Shown: one piece after another, positions 35,942 to 41,839 of the stretch
Position numbering within the stretch: the stretch's first letter is position 1
Layout: the number at the start of each line of letters is the position of its first letter
Assembly (NCBI RefSeq): GCF_028279465.1
Contig: NZ_JANQNS010000015.1
Location: 186,001-250,000 of the forward strand
DNA: 64,000 bases
Reading direction: 5' to 3'
Source of the DNA: Parasphingopyxis sp.
GTDB lineage: Bacteria; Pseudomonadota; Alphaproteobacteria; Sphingomonadales; Sphingomonadaceae
The notes under the pieces: model-generated
Told to the model about the DNA's origin: nothing
Seen by the model: the letters and a program-made list of their open reading frames with translations, nothing else
Database searches by the model: none
Position numbers and translations under genes: made by a program

Positions 35942-36209
35942 TAGGCCGTAAACCCACACACAGGGCGCTCGAGGCGTGCAAATGGCGAACATATCGGGCC
36001 GAAACACGCGCCGCGCAGGCTGGTTGCCTGTGCAAGCGTGTTTCGGTTCGAGATGGAAGCCATTTGAACGTCCCTACGGGATTTGACCGAAATGGCCCAT
36101 CCCGACGTCGAAAAGTCTGGAAATATTGACATATTCCTGCGCCTTTCCTCCTTGTGCTGGGCCATTTCGCTTCAAACCGCGAACGCCCTGTGTGCGGGTT
36201 TACGGCCTA
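35942..36209. mobile_element. MITE-like element with 26-bp terminal inverted repeats
   Basis: A 268-bp non-coding block between yidC and engB is bounded by 26-bp inverted repeats (35942-35967 and 36184-36209) with one mismatch; both outer ends are TA. Weaker similarity extends inward to AAATGGC (35980) and GCCATTT (36161). Inside is a long hairpin: CCGAAACACGC (35999-36009) pairs with GCGTGTTTCGG (36036-36046) around GCGCAGGC/GCCTGTGC. A further GCCATTT/AAATGGC pair is at 36059 and 36090. No convincing gene lies inside. TA ends suggest IS630/Tc1-type movement, which is inference. The right repeat supplies the yidC stop codon. Confidence 0.7.
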
Positions 36210-37949
36210 TGTTTCGTCTTTCACCATCTTTGCCTGCTCCTTCAGTCGCGGATCGCGGCTGTAGAGCCATTTCTGCTGGGCGATGGTGAGGATGTTGGAC
36301 GTTACCCAGTAGAGCTGCAGCCCGGCCGCGAAGGGTGCCATGATGACCATGAAGACCCAGGGCATGATGCTGAAAATCTTCTGCTGGGTCGGGTCCATGG
36401 GTGCCGGGTTCAGCTTGAACTGCAGCCACATGGTGATGCCGAGCAGGATCGGCAGGATGCCGATCGCAAACCAGGTCGGCGGGGTGAAGGCCAGCAGGCC
36501 GAACAGGTTGACCGGGGTGAGAGGGTCCGGTGCCGAGAGATCCTGCAGCCAGAGCATGAACGGCTCGTGGCGCATTTCGACCGACAGCATCAGCACCTTG
36601 TAGAGCGCATAGAAGATCGGGATCTGCAGGAAGATCGGCAGACAACCCGCGAGCGGATTGACCTTCTCGCGCTGATAGAGCGCGAGCACCTCCTGCTGCA
36701 TCTTCGGCTTGTCGTCTTTGTAGCGCTCCTGGATTTCCTTCATCTTCGGCTGCACGGCGCGCATCCCGGCCATGGAGCTGAACTGTTTCTGCGCGATCGG
36801 GAACATCAGGCCGCGCACGATGAACGTCATCAGAATGATCGCGACGCCGAAATTGCCGACTGTCGTGAACAGCCAGCTCAAGAGATAGAAGAGCGGTAGT
36901 TCGAACCAGTAGAACCAGCCCCAATCGATCGCCCGGTCGAGCTGGTTGATACCCGCTTCGACTTCATAGCGTTCGAGCAGGTGCGTTTCCTTGGCGCCGG
37001 CGAAGAAATAGGTTTCGGTCGTCAGCGCGCGGCCGCCTTGGATAACGGTCGGCTGTCCGGTGAAAACCGCCTGATAGCGATCGTCGGGCAGCGCCATGAA
37101 GGCGGCATCCACCGTGCGGTCGCCAGCCGGCGCCAGCGCGCCGAGCCAATATTTGCCGTTAAAGCCGAGCCAGCCATTTTGCAGCGAGAAGCGCTCGCCC
37201 GCTGATCCGGCCTCGTCGAGATCGCTGAAATCGAGATCGCGGTGCAGGACATCGTCCCAGAAGCCCGCCGGACCGGTATGGATCAGCCATGTATCGGGAT
37301 CGGGCACCGCGCCGCTGCGCATTTCGCCCCGGTGCATGAGCAGCGCATACGGCCGCGTGCTGATCGGTGCACTGCCTGTGTTGCTTACCCGTTGGGCGAT
37401 CGTGAACAGAAAATCCGCGTCGACCTGAAGCTCGATCTCGAAGAGCTGGCCCGTACCATTGCGCCAACTCAGCGTGACCGGGTTGTCGGGTGTGAGCCGT
37501 TCGCCATCCGCTTGCCAGACCGTATCGCCGTCCGGCATTTCGATGCCTTCACCAGCCCAGCCGAAATGCGCGAAATAGGTCTCGTCCGTATCGTCGGGCG
37601 CGAGCAGCCGGATCGGCGGGGAGTCCGCGTCGATCTCTTCGCGATAATCGAGCAGCACGAGATCGTCGATACGGGCGCCGCGCAGATTGACCGTGCCCTC
37701 GAGGCGGGGCGTTTCGATCGCGATGCGGGCGGCATCGTTTCCGTCGAGCACATCGGCCACGGTGCGTGTCGCCTCAACGCTTTCGGCGGCGGGCATCTCG
37801 GCTTCGGGCAGCACGACATCGGCTTCGGCGGCCGTTTCGGGCGCGGGTTCGGGCGGGGGCGGAGCGACCTGCTCAGCGATGAAACTCCAGCCGATCAGCA
37901 CGAGCGCCGACAGCGCGATCGCCAGGATCATGTTGCGCGAATTATCCAC
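36207..37949 (-). CDS. yidC: Membrane protein insertase YidC
   Basis: A 580-residue inner-membrane insertase. MDNSRNMILAIALSALVLIGW is the first membrane helix. A large periplasmic beta domain covers about residues 60-330, and the conserved hydrophobic core starts near WGWFYWFELPLFYLLSWLF and includes the arginine region FIVRGLMFPIAQKQ. The stop TAG is formed by the outer bases of the MITE-like repeat. It is preceded by yidD and rnpA in the usual order. Confidence 0.97.
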   Translation of the reverse strand: MDNSRNMILAIALSALVLIGWSFIAEQVAPPPPEPAPETAAEADVVLPEAEMPAAESVEATRTVADVLDGNDAARIAIETPRLEGTVNLRGARIDDLVLLDYREEIDADSPPIRLLAPDDTDETYFAHFGWAGEGIEMPDGDTVWQADGERLTPDNPVTLSWRNGTGQLFEIELQVDADFLFTIAQRVSNTGSAPISTRPYALLMHRGEMRSGAVPDPDTWLIHTGPAGFWDDVLHRDLDFSDLDEAGSAGERFSLQNGWLGFNGKYWLGALAPAGDRTVDAAFMALPDDRYQAVFTGQPTVIQGGRALTTETYFFAGAKETHLLERYEVEAGINQLDRAIDWGWFYWFELPLFYLLSWLFTTVGNFGVAIILMTFIVRGLMFPIAQKQFSSMAGMRAVQPKMKEIQERYKDDKPKMQQEVLALYQREKVNPLAGCLPIFLQIPIFYALYKVLMLSVEMRHEPFMLWLQDLSAPDPLTPVNLFGLLAFTPPTWFAIGILPILLGITMWLQFKLNPAPMDPTQQKIFSIMPWVFMVIMAPFAAGLQLYWVTSNILTIAQQKWLYSRDPRLKEQAKMVKDET

Positions 37950-37979
37950 CGCAATTCCTCATTCGTCTCAATCTCTTAC

Positions 37980-38192
37980 TTATGGAACCGGATCGTGGCC
38001 CGATCCGCCCCAAGGATGGCAGCGCGATATACGCCGAAGCGCAAGCCAGCTACCCTTGAATGCCCCATAGCGCTTCCAAGCCGTGATCGCATAGGCCGAA
38101 CATGAAGGCTGATAGCGGCAGGTCGGCGGCAGGATCGCCGAGGGCCCGATCTGCCAAAGCCGGGCGAGGCCGATAAGGAGTTTTGCGATCAT
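37980..38192 (-). CDS. yidD: Membrane protein insertion efficiency factor YidD
   Basis: A 70-residue basic amphipathic protein that assists Yid[34 protein letters not shown] and [17 protein letters not shown] carry the conserved cysteines and the C-terminal HPxxxxGxDPVP pattern. It overlaps rnpA by 4 nt (ATGA) and is 30 bp before yidC. Confidence 0.96.
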   Translation of the reverse strand: MIAKLLIGLARLWQIGPSAILPPTCRYQPSCSAYAITAWKRYGAFKGSWLALRRISRCHPWGGSGHDPVP

Positions 38193-38530
38193 TGGCTCAA
38201 CCGCTCAAGCGCTTCGGAAAAGTCGCTGCGTAGCGCGCCGAAATCGCGGTCTATCCCGCTCTTGCGGCCGATCAAAACATGATCGGCGCCGATGATGCCC
38301 TTTTCCGGCAGGACTTCGCGACCCAAAGCGCGGAACCGCCGCTTCATGCGGTTGCGCACGACGGCGCCGCCGATTTTTTTGGTAACGGTAATGCCGAGCC
38401 GGATCGTGTCGTCGCCATCCGCCCGGTCGCGAACGAGCAGCACGAAGCCGGGCATAGCCGCGCGTTTGCCGCGATTGGCGGCGAGAAAATCGCGTCTTTT
38501 CGTTAGCGTCGCCACACGGGGCGCAGACAC
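38189..38530 (-). CDS. rnpA: Ribonuclease P protein component
   Basis: A 113-residue basic protein of RNase P, which matures tRNA 5' ends. [16 protein letters not shown] and the RNR motif [16 protein letters not shown] are diagnostic. The frame is open 31 codons further upstream over rpmH, but the GTG at 38530, directly after the rpmH stop, is preferred; a second GTG five codons later is possible. Neither has a well-spaced Shine-Dalgarno, so translation may be coupled to rpmH. Confidence 0.93.
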   Translation of the reverse strand: MSAPRVATLTKRRDFLAANRGKRAAMPGFVLLVRDRADGDDTIRLGITVTKKIGGAVVRNRMKRRFRALGREVLPEKGIIGADHVLIGRKSGIDRDFGALRSDFSEALERLSQ

Positions 38531-38534
38531 CGCC

Positions 38535-38669
38535 TTAGGCGGACAGCTTCTTGCGGCCCTTGGCACGGCGTGCGCGCAGCACGTTGCGGCCGCCGACCGT
38601 CGCCTTGCGGGCCCGAAAACCATGCCGCCGTTTGCGCACGAGATTGCTCGGCTGGAAGGTGCGCTTCAT
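38535..38669 (-). CDS. rpmH: 50S ribosomal protein L34
   Basis: A 44-residue ribosomal protein, too short for a 60-codon cutoff. It begins [18 protein letters not shown] and ends GRKKLSA, matching L34 over its whole length. GAGGAA lies 9 nt before the ATG. It leads the rpmH-rnpA-yidD-yidC-engB operon. A hairpin with a T-run stands in its leader. Confidence 0.98.
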   Translation of the reverse strand: MKRTFQPSNLVRKRRHGFRARKATVGGRNVLRARRAKGRKKLSA

Positions 38670-38689
38670 CGCTCAATTCCTCAAAAACT

Positions 38690-38721
38690 GGAACAAAAAG
38701 GGCCGCGCCTTTCGGGCGGCC
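38690..38721 (-). terminator. Hairpin plus T-run before rpmH
   Basis: On the minus strand GGCCGC and GCGGCC form a stem around CCGAAAGGC, followed by CTTTTTG. This is a good intrinsic terminator for the 101-residue gene. It ends only about 21 nt before the rpmH ATG and downstream of the putative rpmH promoter, so it could instead be a leader attenuator. Confidence 0.7.
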
Positions 38722-38736
38722 TCAAATCTGGGCATT

Positions 38737-38765
38737 CTGCTAATCGAAGCCCCGGCTAAAGTCAA
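38737..38765 (-). promoter_or_regulatory. Putative rpmH promoter
   Basis: On the minus strand TTGACT (38765-38760) is followed after 17 bp by TAGCAG (38742-38737). The -35 is strong and overlaps the stop codon of the 101-residue gene. Transcription would start near 38730, giving a 60-nt rpmH leader that includes the hairpin and T-run. Confidence 0.5.
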
Positions 38766-39067
38766 TCAGCGCCTTGCTGTTCGCGCTTGCGGCGGAGGCG
38801 CCGGAGCGTGCTCTTGCGCCGCATCGCCCAATCGACCCATTCGCCCTTTTTCGGATGCTTCGCTTTGAGCCGTGCGTAGAAGCGTCGGACGATGGCCGAA
38901 TTCTTGAGCATCAGCGGGAAACCGATCGCGAACATAAAAATACCGCCCGGTCCCGGTAACAGGCCGACGATCGGCGCGGTGATGACGAGCAATCCGCCGA
39001 TAACCGTCAGAACGAAACGGATTCCGGCGCGCTTGTCGCGTTGATCGGCGATAGTCGGCTCTCTCAT
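38762..39067 (-). CDS. Small PGPGW-like membrane protein
   Basis: A 101-residue protein with two close hydrophobic helices (residues 17-55) around IVGLLPGPGGIFMFAIGFPL. This resembles the PGPGW putative transmembrane family. The C-terminus is strongly basic (RRKSTLRRLRRKREQQ). Function unknown. It is divergent from comM and directly precedes the rpmH operon. Confidence 0.8.
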   Translation of the reverse strand: MREPTIADQRDKRAGIRFVLTVIGGLLVITAPIVGLLPGPGGIFMFAIGFPLMLKNSAIVRRFYARLKAKHPKKGEWVDWAMRRKSTLRRLRRKREQQGAD

Positions 39068-39095
39068 GATGTCGAACTAATATCATGCGCTTGGT

Positions 39096-39131
39096 GAACA
39101 AGACATGTGCGTCTTTTGAACAAGATATGTG
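39096..39131. repeat. Two 14-bp direct repeats in the comM upstream region
   Basis: GAACAAGACATGTG (39096-39109) and GAACAAGATATGTG (39118-39131) differ at one base and start 22 bp apart, which is two helical turns, so both copies face the same side of DNA. They lie in the 144-bp region between the PGPGW-like gene and comM and may bind a regulator. They do not match the alphaproteobacterial LexA spacing. Confidence 0.55.
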
Positions 39132-39211
39132 ACCGAATAGAGGCTTTTGCTCGACTCTTGCGGCGGGGCGTGTCAAAAACAGAACAAACAGTGAAAATAG
39201 GGGGGGTGGCA

Positions 39212-40720
39212 ATGGTCGCTCATGTTGCGACGACTGCCTATCTGGGGCTGGAAGCCCGCGCGGTCGAAGTGCAGGTGCAGATTGCGCCGGGCGTACCCGC
39301 CTTCAATCTGGTGGGCCTGCCGGACAAGGCTGTTGCCGAGAGCCGGGAGCGGGTGCGCGCCGCGATCGCGGCTATAGGCCTCGCGCTGCCGCCCAAGCGC
39401 ATCACGATCAACCTCTCGCCGGCCGACCTTCCCAAGGAGGGATCGCATTACGATTTGCCGATTGCGCTCGGGCTTTTGGGCGCGATGGGCGTGATCGATG
39501 CCGAAACGCTGGCCGGTTATGTGGTTGTCGGCGAACTGGGATTGGACGGCCGGGTCGCGCCGTCGCCCGGCGTATTGCTCGCCGCGCTCAATGCGTCCGC
39601 GCGCGAGCTCGGCCTGATCTGTCCGGCGGCGCAGGGTGCGGAAGCGGCCTGGGCGGGCGATGTCGAAGTGATCGGCGCGCCCGACCTCCTCTCGCTGCTC
39701 AATCACTTCAAGGGTACGAGTCAGCTCGCGCCGCCAACGCCCGGAGACGTGGAGGAACCCGCTACCGGTCCGGATTTGCGTCAGGTGAAAGGGCAGGAGA
39801 CGGCCAAGCGCGCGCTCGAGATCGCGGCGGCGGGCGGGCACAACCTCTTGATGTCGGGCCCGCCGGGTTCGGGCAAATCGCTGATGGCGGCCTGCCTGCC
39901 CGGTATTCTGCCCGAACTGACACCGGCGGAGGCGCTGGAAGTATCGATGGTGGCGAGCGTCGCGGGCACGCTGGAAGGCGGTAAGCTCGCGCGCAACCGG
40001 CCTTATCGCGCGCCGCATCACTCGGCCTCGATGGCCGCGTTGGTCGGCGGCGGGCTCAAGGTGCGGCCCGGCGAAGTGAGCCTCGCGCATCTTGGTGTGC
40101 TGTTTCTCGACGAACTGCCCGAATTCCAGCGTCCGGTACTCGATTCGCTGCGCCAGCCGCTCGAAACGGGCACCGTATCGATCGCGCGGGCGAACGCGCA
40201 TGTCAGCTTCCCGGCGCGAGTCCAACTCGTGGCGGCGATGAATCCGTGCCGATGCGGCCATCTGGGAGACGCCGCACTCGCCTGTTCGCGCGCGCCCAAA
40301 TGCGCGGCCGACTATCAGGCGAAGATTTCGGGCCCGCTGCTCGACCGGATCGACCTGCATGTCGATGTGCAAGCCGTGTCCGCCGCCGATCTCACGCTGC
40401 CGCCGGCGGCGGAAGGATCGACCGACGTGGCCGCGCGCGTCGCTGCGGCGCGCGCGCTGCAGACCGAGCGTTTCGCTGACGAAGGCGTGCGCACCAATAG
40501 CGAGGCCGATGGCGAGCTGCTCGACAGCGTGGCGACGCCCGACGAAGCGGGCCGCAAATTACTGGGCCAGGCCGCCGAGGCGATGCGGCTGACCGCGCGC
40601 GGCTATTCGCGCGTGTTGCGCGTGGCGCGGACCATTGCCGATCTCGCTGGCGGCGAAAACGTCGGCCGCGTCCATGTCGCCGAAGCGCTCAGTTATCGCC
40701 GCCTGCCACCGCGCAACTAA
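39212..40720 (+). CDS. comM: YifB/ComM family Mg-chelatase-like AAA+ ATPase
   Basis: A 502-residue hexameric helicase-like protein; ComM promotes branch migration during natural transformation. It has an N-terminal Lon-like domain (VQVQIAPGVPAFNLVGLPDK), Walker A GPPGSGKSLMAACLPG, Walker B VLFLDELPEF, and zinc-binding cysteines in NPCRCGHLGDAALACSRAPK. The frame opens 35 codons earlier, but the ATG at 39212 follows AGGGGGGG and starts the conserved N-terminus. Confidence 0.94.
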   Translation: MVAHVATTAYLGLEARAVEVQVQIAPGVPAFNLVGLPDKAVAESRERVRAAIAAIGLALPPKRITINLSPADLPKEGSHYDLPIALGLLGAMGVIDAETLAGYVVVGELGLDGRVAPSPGVLLAALNASARELGLICPAAQGAEAAWAGDVEVIGAPDLLSLLNHFKGTSQLAPPTPGDVEEPATGPDLRQVKGQETAKRALEIAAAGGHNLLMSGPPGSGKSLMAACLPGILPELTPAEALEVSMVASVAGTLEGGKLARNRPYRAPHHSASMAALVGGGLKVRPGEVSLAHLGVLFLDELPEFQRPVLDSLRQPLETGTVSIARANAHVSFPARVQLVAAMNPCRCGHLGDAALACSRAPKCAADYQAKISGPLLDRIDLHVDVQAVSAADLTLPPAAEGSTDVAARVAAARALQTERFADEGVRTNSEADGELLDSVATPDEAGRKLLGQAAEAMRLTARGYSRVLRVARTIADLAGGENVGRVHVAEALSYRRLPPRN

Positions 40721-40845
40721 AGGTCTTCGGAACGGAGAGGTTGATCGCGGGGAGTTTTTGTCGGACCTGCATATCTTCCGGCGAATGACCGGATTGAATC
40801 CGCCGATATGCGCACGGCGTGTTTGATCAAGAGAAGGGGGGTTAT

Positions 40846-41346
40846 ATGGGATATATGTTTTTGCCGCTCCGGCGGTACGCGGAATTCGGCGGACGGTCTC
40901 GTCGCATGGAATTCTGGATGTGGACGCTGTTCGTCTTCCTTCTGTGGGTGACATATTTCATTTTGATATTCGCCGTTGGAGGCGGCGCGCTGTTGATGGC
41001 GGCAAGCGATGCGGCGGGTGCTTTGGCCGCAACCGGGTTTCTCTTGGGGTTGGGGTTACTCTATTTTGCTATTGGCCTGGCAATCTTTCTGCCCGGCTTG
41101 GCCGTCACGGTAAGGCGTTTGCATGATACGGGAAGGAGTGGCTGGTGGGTCTTGCTCGTCTGGGGGCCATTCATTGCGGCGATGGTCCTTGGAAGTCAGA
41201 GCGAAACTATTTCCGGTATAGTAGGTTTGGCATGGCTTGTCGGTGCGATCGTCCTGATCGTATTCTGCTGCTTGGATGGAACGCCCGGTGCGAACCGCTA
41301 TGGTGACGATCCAAAAGGTAGAGGATTGGCCGATACATTCGCCTGA
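40846..41346 (+). CDS. DUF805 membrane protein
   Basis: A 166-residue integral membrane protein. FLPLRRYAEFGGRSRRMEFW and VTVRRLHDTGRSGWWVLL are the two DUF805 signatures, with four predicted helices between and after, and a C-terminal DGTPGANRYGDDPKGR. Function unknown; members often resemble small stress-related inner-membrane proteins. The ATG at 40846 follows GAGAAGGGGGG and is preferred to an earlier GTG. The 125 bp before it show nothing else. Confidence 0.92.
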   Translation: MGYMFLPLRRYAEFGGRSRRMEFWMWTLFVFLLWVTYFILIFAVGGGALLMAASDAAGALAATGFLLGLGLLYFAIGLAIFLPGLAVTVRRLHDTGRSGWWVLLVWGPFIAAMVLGSQSETISGIVGLAWLVGAIVLIVFCCLDGTPGANRYGDDPKGRGLADTFA

Positions 41347-41407
41347 CCGGCACAGAGCCGCTTGCGGAGTGCGGAGCGCTCCGCTAATCGGCTTTCCCTG
41401 TCTGCGG

Positions 41408-41492
41408 GCCTCTGTGGCGGAATTGGTAGACGCGCTCGACTCAAAATCGAGTTCCTTCGGGAGTGCCGGTTCGACTCCGGCCAGAGGTACCA
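41408..41492 (+). tRNA. tRNA-Leu (anticodon CAA)
   Basis: A complete class II tRNA with encoded CCA. The acceptor arm GCCTCTG pairs with CAGAGGT (first pair G-U). The anticodon stem CTCGA/TCGAG holds the loop CTCAAAA, so the anticodon is CAA and reads UUG. The variable arm TTCCTTCGGGA and the T arm GCCGG-TTCGACT-CCGGC are well formed. The palindromic element begins 9 bp downstream. Confidence 0.97.
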
Positions 41493-41500
41493 GATTTCTC

Positions 41501-41634
41501 TGTCAGAATTTTCCTGACGGAAAATCGCGGCACCGGCCCGCTCCCCCTCCCGACCTCCCAATAAGTGTACCCTGTGGGAGGTCGGGAGGGGGAGCGGGCT
41601 GGTGCCGCGACATTGCGAGAGCAATGTTCTGACA
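41501..41634. repeat. 134-bp four-way-junction palindrome
   Basis: The outer arms TGTCAGAA (41501) and TTCTGACA (41627) enclose three adjoining hairpins with no base left over: TTTTCC-TGAC-GGAAAA (41509-41524), a 36-bp stem (41525-41560 with 41575-41610, one mismatch that is G-U in RNA, 14-nt loop), and CATTGC-GAGA-GCAATG (41611-41626). Such exact tiling is far beyond chance. It could extrude as a cruciform or fold as RNA. No open frame fits. It may be an intergenic repeat family, a transcription stop for tRNA-Leu, or a site for a REP-type transposase. Confidence 0.8.
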
Positions 41635-41652
41635 ATCAAAACCCGGTGCCGC

Positions 41653-41831
41653 GTTCGACCGAACGGTCGAGTTTGACAGAAAAAGCCCCATTTTCCTGTC
41701 CTACACATGGCCGCGCATGATAGACTGCGCTGCCGCAAACGGAGAGGAGTGGCAGAAATAACCGACCTACGGTCGTTCGAACGGATAAGGGCCAGGGGAA
41801 TACCCTGGCGTGTGTCAACCAGTGTCAACCG
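41653..41831. repeat. Further hairpins and a tandem repeat before the barrel gene's 3' end
   Basis: The rest of the 347-bp gene-free region holds TCGACC-GAAC-GGTCGA (41655-41670), a 10-bp stem with one mismatch between GACAGAAAAA (41675) and TTTTCCTGTC (41691), and GCCAGGG-GAATA-CCCTGGC (41791-41809). A 10-bp tandem repeat, GTGTCAACCA then GTGTCAACCG, is at 41812-41831. The last hairpin may terminate the minus-strand DUF11 transcript, though it lacks a T-run. No gene is seen. Confidence 0.6.
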
Positions 41832-41839
41832 GCGCGGCG

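Noticed and set aside
35941-36165. 74-residue minus-strand frame inside the MITE-like element
   Set aside because: It covers the terminal repeat and internal hairpin, has no Shine-Dalgarno and no similarity; it is not a transposase.
39096-39131. LexA/SOS box before comM
   Set aside because: Alphaproteobacterial LexA sites are GTTC-N7-GTTC; here the GAAC elements are 18 bp apart.
41501-41634. Integron attC site
   Set aside because: The ends do not match RYYYAAC/GTTRRRY core sites and there is no integron integrase or cassette gene nearby.
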